A DNA stretch of 64,000 bases, taken from assembly GCF_027924405.1 (NCBI RefSeq), contig NZ_AP026978.1, positions 2,356,001-2,420,000 of the forward strand, given 5' to 3'. Source of the DNA: Nocardia sputorum (GTDB taxonomy: Bacteria > Actinomycetota > Actinomycetes > Mycobacteriales > Mycobacteriaceae). A program made the translations under genes and the position numbers. The notes under the pieces were generated by a model that was not told where the DNA came from, ran no database searches, and saw only the letters and a program-made list of their open reading frames with translations. Positions 53,427-61,804 of the stretch are shown piece by piece (positions within the stretch are counted from its first letter, which is position 1; every line of letters begins with the position of its first letter).

Positions 53427-53815
53427 CCGTGCGCGGATGTGGCGCGGCGTCGGGGCCGGTCGGCGATCGCTGTGTGGCCTGCGAGCCATAGCGAAATGCT
53501 GTCGTGCCAAGGGCCTTTGCTACCTGCCCTGATGTCGTGTCGCGCGGGCACCGGAGCGTTCGTCGGCGCGTCACAGGGGCGGGCGCGCGCGGTTTACCTG
53601 GGCGATCGTCCATCCCCGTGCCGGGAGGTGGATGTCTGTCGGGTAGATGTGCCATTGTCGAAGGCGTTGTAACTGCATCCGGGGCAGTCGGCGGATGCGT
53701 TCGCGTCCCTGCTCAGTGGTGCGAAGCACCTCGGCGCGTACGCCTTCGGAGTCTTTCCGGGCTTGCGCGTGGAGTGCGAAACGGCTAGGCGCGCAAGTAG
53801 GAGAGGCACACCACC
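53427..53815. other. Gap after metH holding a decayed metH end
   Basis: About 390 bp without an intact gene. The part 53637-53741 matches the last codons of metH. Between 53427 and 53600 I see no similarity to metH and nothing else recognisable. The last 30 bp hold the AGGAGAGG ribosome site of the kinase gene. Confidence 0.6.
53637..53741 (+). pseudogene. Degenerate copy of the metH 3' end
   Basis: Translated in the metH frame, this reads RVDVPLSKAL-stop-LHPGQSADAF and ends GAKHLGAY. metH reads RIGVALSEELQLHPEQSTDA... and ends EAKYFNA-stop. The alignment is ungapped over 34 codons at a constant offset of 315 bp, with 16 of 33 residues identical and a stretch of about 26/30 identical bases at 53673-53702. 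A stop has replaced Gln, and the normal TAG stop is now TAC. It is therefore a relic of a duplicated or second metH. Confidence 0.75.
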
Positions 53816-55645
53816 ATGACGGCGGATCGACTGATCGCGGGACGGTATCGGCTCACGGATCCGATCGGCACCGGCGCCATGGGTGTGGTCTGGCGGGCGA
53901 CCGACGAGCGGTTGCAGCGCACCGTCGCGGTCAAACAGGTGCTCCTGGGTCCCGGACTGACCGGGTCAGCGGCGCTGGAGGCGAAACGGCGTGCCATGCG
54001 GGAGGGGCGGATCGCCGCGCGCCTGCACCATCCGAACGCCATCACCGTGTTCGACGTGGCGGAGGAGGACGGCCAGCCCTGGCTGGTCATGGAGTACCTG
54101 GACGCGCCGAGCCTGGCGGCCAAACTGTCGGGCGATCGCACGTTGCCGCCGCTCGAGGTCGCCCGGATCGGCGCGCAGGCGGCGAGCGCCCTGGCGGCCG
54201 CACACGACGCGGGGATCATGCACCGGGACGTGAAGCCGGCGAACCTGCTGGTCGCCGACGACGGCACGGTCAAGATCACCGACTTCGGCATCTCCCGCGC
54301 GGTCGGCGACGTGACGGTCACGGCCACCGGATTCCTCGCCGGGACGCCGGCCTATCTGTCGCCGGAGGTGGCTCGTGGCGAGGATCCGGAACCGGCTTCC
54401 GACGTCTTCGCCCTCGGTTCGACGCTGTACGCGGCGGTGCAGGGCACCCCGCCGTTCGGCGAGGGCGACAACCCGCTCGCCCTGCTGCACGCGGTCGCGC
54501 GGGCCGAGATCCCGCCGCCCGAGTCCGCGGGCTCGCTGGGGCCGGTGCTGATGTACCTGCTCGCTCCCGCCGTCGCCGACCGCCCGACCATGCGGGAGGC
54601 GAAAACGCTCCTCGAAGCCGTTGCGGCGGGCCTGGATCCACAGTTGCCCGCGGCGGTGACCAAGGTGATTCCCGCGCCCGCCACGGCTGCCGCCGCGACC
54701 ACCGTGCTGCCGAACCACCCCGCCGCAGTGTCGCCGGAGCAGTCCGGCGATACCGGAGTCACCACGGTCGTACCCGCCGCGGAGCCGGGTCCACTCGCGC
54801 CGCGACCGGTTACGCCACCCTCGGCGCCGAGGCGGGCCGGGATGGCTGCGACGTTGCCGGGCGTTCTGCGTGGCCCGCAGCGAGGCCGGTTGATCGCCGT
54901 GGAAGTCGCCGCGGTGGTCGGGGTGCTGATCCTGATCGGTGTCATCGCGATGCTGGCCGGAGCGGACGGCGAGGGCGGAGCCGCGCCGACCTCGTCGGCG
55001 GTGCCTCCGGCCGCTGTGGCGCCCGAGAACGCACCGGCCGACCCGGCCGGAACCGAGTCGCGGCAGGCCCCGGCGCAAGCTCCAGGCCGAGCCCCGGCGC
55101 AAACCTCCGCCGCCGCATCGCCCGCACCCACGTCCGGGCCCGTGCCGGGGCCCGCGCCCACGTCGGCGGGTGCCCCGACGCCCCCGCCCGTCCCGGGAAC
55201 CACTCCTCCGGCGCAAACGACGAACCCCGCACCGAGCACCACCCCGCCGCCGCCAAGCACCACACCGCAGCCCACCACGTCGAGCCCGGTCCCGACCACC
55301 ACCGGGCCGGCCACCACCGCGACGACCACTCCGTCCGGGCCACCCACGTCCGATCGGATCGCCTCGTTCATCCAGGGCTACTACGGAATGCTGCCCACCA
55401 ACGTGTCCGGCGCATGGACGCAGTTGGCGCCCGGTTACCAGGCGCAGACCGGCTACGACTCCTACGTGAAGTTCTGGGGCACCATCCGTGCGGTGAGCGT
55501 GGGCTCGGTCACGCAGAACGGCGGGAATCGGGCGGTGGTCGCGCTCACCTATACCTTGAAGAACGGAACGACGACGTCCGAGAACCGCTGGATCGAGGTC
55601 GTCGGCGACAGCGCCAAGCTGCAGATAGCGGCGTCGGGCACTTAG
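53816..55645 (+). CDS. PknB-type receptor Ser/Thr protein kinase
   Basis: A 609-residue membrane kinase. The kinase domain (about 8-270) has the Gly loop IGTGAMGVVW, Lys40 (TVAVKQV), HRDVKPAN (Asp138), DFG (156-158) and GTPAYLSPEVA. A juxtamembrane segment leads to one membrane helix (about 360-385, VAAVVGVLILIGVIAMLAG). The extracellular part has a ~110-residue Ala/Pro/Thr-rich stalk (many TTP and APTS repeats) and a C-terminal ~95-residue NTF2-like domain (IASFIQGYYGMLPTNVSGAW; YVKFWGTIRAVSVGSVTQ). This is one of the usual actinobacterial sensor-kinase layouts. ATG 53816 follows AGGAGAGG. Substrates unknown. Confidence 0.93.
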   Translation: MTADRLIAGRYRLTDPIGTGAMGVVWRATDERLQRTVAVKQVLLGPGLTGSAALEAKRRAMREGRIAARLHHPNAITVFDVAEEDGQPWLVMEYLDAPSLAAKLSGDRTLPPLEVARIGAQAASALAAAHDAGIMHRDVKPANLLVADDGTVKITDFGISRAVGDVTVTATGFLAGTPAYLSPEVARGEDPEPASDVFALGSTLYAAVQGTPPFGEGDNPLALLHAVARAEIPPPESAGSLGPVLMYLLAPAVADRPTMREAKTLLEAVAAGLDPQLPAAVTKVIPAPATAAAATTVLPNHPAAVSPEQSGDTGVTTVVPAAEPGPLAPRPVTPPSAPRRAGMAATLPGVLRGPQRGRLIAVEVAAVVGVLILIGVIAMLAGADGEGGAAPTSSAVPPAAVAPENAPADPAGTESRQAPAQAPGRAPAQTSAAASPAPTSGPVPGPAPTSAGAPTPPPVPGTTPPAQTTNPAPSTTPPPPSTTPQPTTSSPVPTTTGPATTATTTPSGPPTSDRIASFIQGYYGMLPTNVSGAWTQLAPGYQAQTGYDSYVKFWGTIRAVSVGSVTQNGGNRAVVALTYTLKNGTTTSENRWIEVVGDSAKLQIAASGT

Positions 55646-55888
55646 GCGCTGTTCGCTTCTGCCGTGATCCCCTGCGATGCGGTTCGGATGCAGCCTCGGC
55701 CGCACGACACTGTGGTCGACCGCCCGGCCCCGCGCCGGGGTGCGCTGTTCGATCCGGCTGCCTCGGCTGGGCGGGGGCCACGGACCTGCTTCGTCCGGCG
55801 ATACGGTTCGTGCGACCGTCTCGGCCGGTGATCGCGGTCGCCGCGCAGTGCCCAGGACATGGACGAGATCTAGGAGAAGGACCGAAAC

Positions 55889-56560
55889 GTGACAGCGCGA
55901 CTGGCTGGAGTGCTCTGGGACATGGACGGCACGCTGCTCGACTCGGAGAAACTCTGGGACGTGGCGGTGCGGGAGCTGGCGCGCGAACACGGTCACGAGA
56001 TGACCGACGCGGTCCGGCACGCGCTGATCGGGGCATCGGGCCCGAACGCCCTGCGCATCATGTTCACCGGCCTGGGCATCGAGCCGACGCCCGGCTCGCT
56101 GCGGGCGGCGGGGGAGTTCCTGGAACGGCGGGTGACCGAATTGATGACCGGCCCCATCCCGTGGCGGCCGGGCGCGAAGGACGCGCTGGCCATGGTCCGC
56201 GCCGCGGGTCTGTCCAGCGCGCTCGTCACCAATACCAAGCGGTCGCTCACGGAGTTCGGTCTCGACACGCTGGGGCGCGACTTCTTCGACGTCTCGGTCT
56301 GCGGCGACGAGGTGGCGCACGGCAAGCCGGAGCCGGATGTCTATCTGCGCGCCGCCGAGTTGTTCGGGCTCGCTCCGGAACAGTGTGTCGCGGTGGAGGA
56401 CTCGCCCACCGGCGCCCGCGCGGCGCAGGCGGCGGGTTGCGCGCTGGTGGTCGTCCCGTGCGAGATTCCCGTGCCGGACGCGCCGGGACGGTTGTTCCGC
56501 GATTCACTCCTCGGGCTGACCGTCGCGGATCTGGAACAGGCTCTGCGCCTACGCGATTGA
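55889..56560 (+). CDS. HAD-superfamily phosphatase
   Basis: A 223-residue haloacid dehalogenase-type hydrolase. Motif I is LWDMDGTLLDSE (nucleophile Asp11), motif II is ALVTNTK, motif III covers HGKPEPDVYL and motif IV is VAVEDSPTGARAA. A helical cap lies at about 20-85. It resembles beta-phosphoglucomutase-like and phosphoglycolate-type phosphatases. GTG 55889 has AGGAGAAGG upstream. The hydroxylase gene follows after 81 nt with no terminator, so it may be co-transcribed with the next three genes. Confidence 0.9.
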   Translation: MTARLAGVLWDMDGTLLDSEKLWDVAVRELAREHGHEMTDAVRHALIGASGPNALRIMFTGLGIEPTPGSLRAAGEFLERRVTELMTGPIPWRPGAKDALAMVRAAGLSSALVTNTKRSLTEFGLDTLGRDFFDVSVCGDEVAHGKPEPDVYLRAAELFGLAPEQCVAVEDSPTGARAAQAAGCALVVVPCEIPVPDAPGRLFRDSLLGLTVADLEQALRLRD

Positions 56561-56641
56561 GCGGTTCGGGCGAGTGCGGCACGTGCGGCCGCCGCGCTCT
56601 GCGGGACGAGAGTTACTGTGCCGCAACGGGAGTGCGCGCAG

Positions 56642-57583
56642 ATGGTAGGTGTGACCGTGATCACCGGCAATCTCGCCGAATCCCGGGCGTGTCGGCGAGC
56701 GCTCCACCAAAATGACGCCATGGCAGCGTTGGGCGTCCTCGACGAGATCATAGATACCGCACGGTATCCCCTGGCGGATCCGGGAAGCTCCGCGCTGCGC
56801 GAAGCGGTGCGGCGCGCCCGCGCGGAACTGGCCGACACCGGCTGCACGGTGCTGCGTGGTTTCATCCGACCCGAGCTGACCGACACCCTGCGGGCGCAGG
56901 GGGAGCGGATGGCCCCGCACGCGCATTACGAGGTCGAGCAGGTCAACGCCTACAACATCCCCCTGGACGCCGACCTGCCGGAAGACCATCCGGGCCGGAT
57001 CGTGCTGGAGCGCGGCAACGCCTTCGTGCCCCGCGACCGCATCCCCGCCGACGCGCTGATCCACCGCCTCTACACCGACGAGTTGTTCCAGCGGTTCGTC
57101 GCCGACTGCTTCGGTTTGGCCGAATTGCACGAGTTCGCCGATCCCCTCGCCGGACTGTGCCTCAACGTCGTCGCGCCGGGTATGTCGCATCCCTGGCATT
57201 TCGACACCAACGAATTCACCGTCTCGATGCTGACCCAGCCCGCCGAGGACGGTGGCGTCTTCGAGTACTGCCCCAACATCCGCACACCCGAGGCGGAACA
57301 CCTCGACGACGTCCGCGCCGTGCTCACCGGTACCGGCGAGCGTTTCGTCCAGCGGCTCGAACTGCGTCCGGGCGACCTGCAGCTGTTCCAGGGTCGCTTC
57401 TCGTTGCACCGCGTCTCACCCGTCAGCGGTGCACGCCAGCGCCATTCGGCCATTTTCGCCTACACCGATCGTCCCGGAATGGTCGGCACGGTGGAGCGCA
57501 CCCGGCAATTGTTCGGCCGCGTGCTCCCCGACCATCTAGCCGCCGCGGCCGACGCCGTCCGGGGCGATCGACTGCTCGACTGA
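56642..57583 (+). CDS. 2-oxoglutarate/Fe(II) oxygenase of the HalD/BesD family, HxD type
   Basis: A 313-residue enzyme. The iron site is HPWHFDTNEFTVSMLTQPAE with His186 and Asp188; the distal His is His256 (FSLHRVSPVSGARQRHSAIF), and Arg265/267 should bind 2-oxoglutarate. The stretch GGVFEYCPNIRTPEAEHLDD is typical of the amino-acid halogenase/hydroxylase group that includes BesD and HalD. Halogenases of this group have Gly where this protein has Asp188, so it should hydroxylate, not chlorinate. Relatives act on free amino acids. ATG 56642 has GGGAG 9 nt upstream. First of three tightly spaced genes; substrate unknown. Confidence 0.85.
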   Translation: MVGVTVITGNLAESRACRRALHQNDAMAALGVLDEIIDTARYPLADPGSSALREAVRRARAELADTGCTVLRGFIRPELTDTLRAQGERMAPHAHYEVEQVNAYNIPLDADLPEDHPGRIVLERGNAFVPRDRIPADALIHRLYTDELFQRFVADCFGLAELHEFADPLAGLCLNVVAPGMSHPWHFDTNEFTVSMLTQPAEDGGVFEYCPNIRTPEAEHLDDVRAVLTGTGERFVQRLELRPGDLQLFQGRFSLHRVSPVSGARQRHSAIFAYTDRPGMVGTVERTRQLFGRVLPDHLAAAADAVRGDRLLD

Positions 57584-57627
57584 GCCGAACGGCTCGACTG
57601 ACCGAGCTCGACCCGAGAGGACCGACA

Positions 57628-58464
57628 GTGCCAGTGCCGTTACACACGACCGGGAAAGCGTCTTTCGACGACATCTACGACCGCCCCGATCCGCGCGCGT
57701 ACTACACGCGCATGTCCGAACTGGACTACCGCATTCCGGAACTGGCGAAACCGTTCTTCCAGCAGCAGATTCGGGAATTCCGCGCCTCCGCGCGGGTCAC
57801 CGCGCCGACAGTGCTCGACATCGGCTGCTCCTACGGCGTGAACGCCGCGCTGTTGCGTTTCGACACCACGATCGGCGAGCTGGCCGAGCATTACACCGTC
57901 GCCGACATCGATCGGGCCGGCCTGATCCGGCGCGACCGAGCCCGGGTCGCGGCGGAGACCGCGGCCGACGACGTCCGCTTCCTCGGTATGGACGCCTCCC
58001 GCCCCGCCCTCGACTACGCGCGGGAAGCCGGGCTCCTGCACGATGTGGTGCACGCCGATCTGGAGTCCGGCGAACCGACCGATGAGCAGCGCGCCCTGCT
58101 GGCGACCGCCGATCTCGTCGTCTCCACCGGCTGCGTCGGCTACGTCACCGAGAAGACCTTGACGCGCGTGGCCACGGCGCACCCGCGCAGGCGGCCGTGG
58201 ATGGCACACTTCGTACTGCGCATGTTCGACTTCGCGCCGATCGAGGCGGAACTCGCCGCGCTCGGCTACCGGACCGAGCAGGCGCCGGGGTTGTACGAGC
58301 AACGCAGGTTCGCCTCCGCGGCCGAACAGGCGCAGGTACTGAACACCCTGTCCGCCAAGGGAATCGACACGACCGGCCGGGAAGACCAGGGATGGCTGTA
58401 TGCGACCCTGTATGTGTCCAGGCCGCTGCCGAAACATCACGCCGACACCGAGGACTCGCATTGA
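57628..58464 (+). CDS. Class I SAM-dependent methyltransferase
   Basis: A 278-residue methyltransferase with motif I TVLDIGCSYGVNAALL (about 68-83), an acidic motif II (HYTVADIDRAGLI) and VVHADLESGEP. The N-terminus carries FDDIYDRPDPRAYYTRMSEL. It is not one of the RNA or DNA methylase types I can name, and it has no lipid-binding extension; small-molecule N- or O-methylation is likely. GTG 57628 follows GAGAGGA; it lies 44 nt after the oxygenase and its stop overlaps the start of the acyltransferase (TTGA). Confidence 0.88.
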   Translation: MPVPLHTTGKASFDDIYDRPDPRAYYTRMSELDYRIPELAKPFFQQQIREFRASARVTAPTVLDIGCSYGVNAALLRFDTTIGELAEHYTVADIDRAGLIRRDRARVAAETAADDVRFLGMDASRPALDYAREAGLLHDVVHADLESGEPTDEQRALLATADLVVSTGCVGYVTEKTLTRVATAHPRRRPWMAHFVLRMFDFAPIEAELAALGYRTEQAPGLYEQRRFASAAEQAQVLNTLSAKGIDTTGREDQGWLYATLYVSRPLPKHHADTEDSH

Positions 58465-60275
58465 CCGAACGCACCTTCGCCGCCGACGACCACCTTCCCC
58501 GGGTGCCCCTGCCGACGCTGGAGGACAGCTGTGGCCGATTCCTGCAGTGGTGCGAGCCGCTGCTGACCGCCGACGAACTCACCGCCACCCGGGCGGCGGT
58601 CGAGGACCTGTTGCGGCCCGGCGGGCCGGGGCGCACGCTGCACGCGGCGCTCGCGGAGTACGACGCGACGCCCGGCGTCGGCAGCTGGCTGGACCTGTTC
58701 TGGCCGTCGCGCTACCTGGGCAGGCGGGATCGGATCGCGCTGAACGCGAACTTCTTCTTCCTGTTCCGGGACGACACGCCGCTGGCCGCCTCCACCGCCG
58801 CCACCCAGGTGGACCGCGCCGCGGGCATCATCTCCGCGGCCGTCGACTACAAGCTGGCGCTGGACCAGGAGGCCATCCCGCCGGTGACCCAGCGGGGACA
58901 GCAGCTGTCCATGTGGCAGAACAAGTACCTGTTCTCCGAGACCAGGATCCCCGGCGTGGAGCAGGACACGGTGCGGGTCCCCTACAGCGCGGAGTGGCCG
59001 GGCCCCTCCCAGGCCCGGCACATCGTGGTGTTCTTCCACGGCAGCCCGTTCCGGATGGACGTCATCGGCCCGGACGGAGCGCCGTATTCGCCGGAGGATC
59101 TCGCCGACGGTTTGCGCGCGGTGCTCAAGGCGGGCGCACGCCCGGCCCGCACCGACACCGCGGTGGGGCACCTCACCACCAAGGCCCGTGCGGAATGGGC
59201 GGAGAGCAGGCAGCGCCTGCTGGCCGAGCCGGCGAACGCCGCGGCGCTGGACGCCATCGAGACCGCGCTGTTCGCCGTCTGTCTCGAGGACTTCGCTCCG
59301 CGCGACGAGCAGCACGCCTGCGACGAGCTGCTGCACGGCGACAGCGCCAACCGGTGGTTCGACAAGTCCGTCTCGTTCATCGTGTTCGGTGACGGGCAGG
59401 CGGGCATCAACGTCGAACACTGCGGACTCGACGGCACCACCATCCTCTCGTTCGTGGACACCCTGCTGGAGACGACGGTGCCGGCCCACGCCGCCCGCTC
59501 CGGCGCGCAGGCGCAGGGGCTGCCCTCGGTCGAGCCGATCGAGTTCGTGCTGGACGAGGCGCAGCGCGGCGATATCGCCGCGGCAGCCGCCGACTTCGCC
59601 CGCTACGCCGCCGCGAACGCCACCCAGACGGTCTCGTTCCCGGACTTCGGCACCGCCAGGGCCAAGCAGCTGGGCATCTCGCCGGACGCCTTCGCGCAGC
59701 TGAGCTACCAGCTTGCCCACCGGCGCAGCAAGGGGCTCACCGGCGCCACCTACGAGTCCATCGCGACCAGGCAGTACCGCAACGGCCGCACCGAGGCCAT
59801 GCGGGTGGTCACCCCGGAGATGATCGCCTTCGTGGACACGATGCAGGACCCGGCCGCCGACGTCGAGGCGAAGCTCGCCGCGGCGCGGACGGCCGCGGCG
59901 GCGCACGTGGAACGGGCCAAGCAGTGCCAGGCCGGGGACGCGCCCGAGCAGCACCTGTGGGAGCTGCAGTGGATCCAGCGCAGGCGCGGCGCGGAACTGG
60001 GCGTCACCGACCCGATCCCGCTCTACGACAGCCCGGGCTGGACGATCATGCGCGACGACTACCTGAGCACCAGCTCGGCGCCGTCGGTCAACATCCGCTA
60101 CTTCGGTTTCGGCTCCACCAGCTCCCGCTGTATCGGCATCGCCTACGTGCTGCTTCCGGACCGCTGGAATCTCTACCTGGCCACCCCGAAGCCGGTCGCC
60201 GATCAGATGTACGCGTTCGCCGATCACCTCCGCACGGCGGTCGCCGATCTGCAGGCGTTGCTCGCCGGGAACTAG
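58461..60275 (+). CDS. Choline/carnitine-type O-acyltransferase
   Basis: A 604-residue member of the carnitine acyltransferase family, otherwise mostly eukaryotic. It has N-terminal LPRVPLPTLEDSCGRFLQWC, the catalytic His320 in INVEHCGLDGTT, the family segment YESIATRQYRNGRTEAMRVV (tyrosine and arginine of the carnitine site), and the STS-type motif DDYLSTSSAPSVNIRYFGFG. Full length and all key motifs are present, so it should move acyl groups between CoA and a carnitine-like hydroxyl. TTG 58461 overlaps the methyltransferase stop. A strong terminator follows 7 nt later. Confidence 0.9.
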   Translation: MTERTFAADDHLPRVPLPTLEDSCGRFLQWCEPLLTADELTATRAAVEDLLRPGGPGRTLHAALAEYDATPGVGSWLDLFWPSRYLGRRDRIALNANFFFLFRDDTPLAASTAATQVDRAAGIISAAVDYKLALDQEAIPPVTQRGQQLSMWQNKYLFSETRIPGVEQDTVRVPYSAEWPGPSQARHIVVFFHGSPFRMDVIGPDGAPYSPEDLADGLRAVLKAGARPARTDTAVGHLTTKARAEWAESRQRLLAEPANAAALDAIETALFAVCLEDFAPRDEQHACDELLHGDSANRWFDKSVSFIVFGDGQAGINVEHCGLDGTTILSFVDTLLETTVPAHAARSGAQAQGLPSVEPIEFVLDEAQRGDIAAAAADFARYAAANATQTVSFPDFGTARAKQLGISPDAFAQLSYQLAHRRSKGLTGATYESIATRQYRNGRTEAMRVVTPEMIAFVDTMQDPAADVEAKLAAARTAAAAHVERAKQCQAGDAPEQHLWELQWIQRRRGAELGVTDPIPLYDSPGWTIMRDDYLSTSSAPSVNIRYFGFGSTSSRCIGIAYVLLPDRWNLYLATPKPVADQMYAFADHLRTAVADLQALLAGN

Positions 60276-60282
60276 GCGCCCT

Positions 60283-60328
60283 CCGCCCGGTTCTCCCGCG
60301 CTCGGCCGGGTGTGGGAGAACCGGGCGG
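60283..60328 (+). terminator. Strong intrinsic terminator after the acyltransferase
   Basis: A perfect 15-bp GC-rich stem (60283-60297 with 60314-60328) around a 16-nt loop, beginning 7 nt after the acyltransferase stop. It separates the oxygenase/methyltransferase/acyltransferase set from hisE-hisG. Confidence 0.8.
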
Positions 60329-60395
60329 ACGCTGTACCAGGCCATCGTGGGCCGGAGCAACGGGCTCGCATCCGGGTCTGAAACAATGGCTCATC

Positions 60396-60659
60396 GTGAA
60401 GAACTTCGAATCCCTGTTCGCCGAGCTGCAGGATCGTGCGGTCAACCGCCCCGAGGGGTCCGGAACCGTTGCCGCGCTGGACGCAGGCGTGCATACCCAG
60501 GGTAAGAAGGTGCTCGAGGAGGCCGGTGAGGTGTGGCTGGCCGCCGAACACGAGAGCGACGAGTCGCTCGCCGAGGAGATCTCCCAGCTGCTGTACTGGG
60601 TGCAAGTGCTGATGGTGGGCCGCGGGCTGAAGCTCGAGGACGTGTACCGACATCTGTGA
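60396..60659 (+). CDS. hisE: Phosphoribosyl-ATP diphosphatase
   Basis: An 87-residue enzyme, the second step of histidine synthesis. Family stretches: [20 protein letters not shown] and [19 protein letters not shown], with the acidic metal site EEAGE and [12 protein letters not shown] 60396 gives VKNFESLF, normal length. No ribosome site is evident; an AACAAT hexamer 8-10 nt upstream hints at a leaderless message. hisG follows after 45 nt, as in mycobacteria. Confidence 0.95.
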   Translation: MKNFESLFAELQDRAVNRPEGSGTVAALDAGVHTQGKKVLEEAGEVWLAAEHESDESLAEEISQLLYWVQVLMVGRGLKLEDVYRHL

Positions 60660-60704
60660 CGGCCGTCCGACACCCCCGTATCTCCTCCCGAAAGGACTCC
60701 TCCC

Positions 60705-61556
60705 ATGCTGCGCGTCGCAGTCCCCAACAAAGGCGCCCTGTCCGAATCCGCCGTCTCGATCCTCACCGAGGCGGGCTATCGCAAGCGCACCGATTCCCGT
60801 GACCTGACCGTTCTCGACCCGGCCAACCAGGTCGAGTTCTTCTTCCTGCGACCCAAGGACATCGCGATCTACGTCGGCTCCGGGGAACTCGATCTCGGCA
60901 TCACCGGGCGTGATCTGGCGTGGGATTCCGGCGCCCCGGTGCAGGAACGCCTCGCCCTCGGGTTCGGCCGCTCCACCTTCCGCTACGCCGCCCCGGCCGG
61001 GCGGGAGTGGAAGGTCGAGGACCTCTACGACAAGCGGATCGCCACCTCCTACCCGAACCTGGTGCTGAACGACCTGCGCCGCCGGGGGATCGAGGCCGAG
61101 GTGATCCGTCTCGACGGCGCGGTGGAGATCTCCATCCAGCTCGGCGTCGCCGACGCCATCGCCGACGTCGTCGGCTCTGGGCGCACACTGCGTCAGCACA
61201 ATCTGGTGGCCTTCGGTGCATCGCTGTGTGATTCCGAGGGGGTGCTGGTCGAGCGCAAGGACGCCGACCAGGGCGACCGGGCGCGTAACCAGCTCGTCGC
61301 CCGGGTCCAGGGCGTGGTCTTCGCCCAGCAGTACGTCATGCTGGACTACGACTGCCCGAAGGACCTGCTCGACGAGGCGTTCGTCATCACCCCCGGCCTG
61401 GAGTCGCCCACCGTCGCGCCGCTGGCCGACACCGGCTGGGTGGCCGTGCGGGCACTGGTGCCGCGCAAGCAGAGCAACGAGCTGATGGACAAGCTGGCCG
61501 ACCTGGGCGCGAAAGCCATCCTCGCCACCGACATTCGCTCCTGCCGCGCATTCTGA
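60705..61556 (+). CDS. hisG: ATP phosphoribosyltransferase, long form
   Basis: A 283-residue enzyme, the first step of histidine synthesis. It starts [20 protein letters not shown]; other motifs are [55 protein letters not shown] and the PRPP loop within it. The C-terminal ~75 residues are the regulatory ACT-like domain of long HisG ([20 protein letters not shown]), which binds histidine for feedback inhibition. ATG 60705 has AAGGA upstream. Confidence 0.96.
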   Translation: MLRVAVPNKGALSESAVSILTEAGYRKRTDSRDLTVLDPANQVEFFFLRPKDIAIYVGSGELDLGITGRDLAWDSGAPVQERLALGFGRSTFRYAAPAGREWKVEDLYDKRIATSYPNLVLNDLRRRGIEAEVIRLDGAVEISIQLGVADAIADVVGSGRTLRQHNLVAFGASLCDSEGVLVERKDADQGDRARNQLVARVQGVVFAQQYVMLDYDCPKDLLDEAFVITPGLESPTVAPLADTGWVAVRALVPRKQSNELMDKLADLGAKAILATDIRSCRAF

Positions 61557-61669
61557 ACGCCGGATTCGTCCGATCCGCCTGATCCGCTCACGCTGAGCGC
61601 AATCGGTGTGTGCTGTGACCGGGTGTTGCTACCGTGCGGCCTCTCGATGAGGAAACGCAAGGAGCCCCC

Positions 61670-61804
61670 GTGTCACAGTCATCACCCGAGGAGCAGTCGG
61701 GCAGCACATTCGCATGGAACGAGGATTGGCTGGCGGCGATCGCCGGGCTGATCCTGATCGCGCTGGTCCTGCTCGGCGTGATTCCGGATTGGCTGGTGCC
61801 GTGA
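61670..61804 (+). CDS. Single-helix membrane protein coupled to the YeiH-type transporter
   Basis: A 44-residue protein: an acidic Ser-rich opening (MSQSSPEEQSGSTFAWNEDW) and one helix (about 21-39, LAAIAGLILIALVLLGVIPD). GTG 61670 has AAGGAG 5 nt upstream. The stop shares one base with the transporter start (TGATG). Long YeiH homologues begin with a similar W-rich segment and first helix (EDWW...GLLL...G..P), so this looks like that N-terminal helix encoded separately. Confidence 0.7.
   Translation: MSQSSPEEQSGSTFAWNEDWLAAIAGLILIALVLLGVIPDWLVP

Noticed and set aside
49866..53510. A minus-strand open frame of over 1200 codons opposite metH
   Set aside because: It is the mirror of metH codon bias; the plus strand encodes every methionine-synthase motif.
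56642..57583. Amino-acid halogenase
   Set aside because: The iron motif is HxD; halogenases of this group need Gly or Ala in place of the Asp to make room for chloride.
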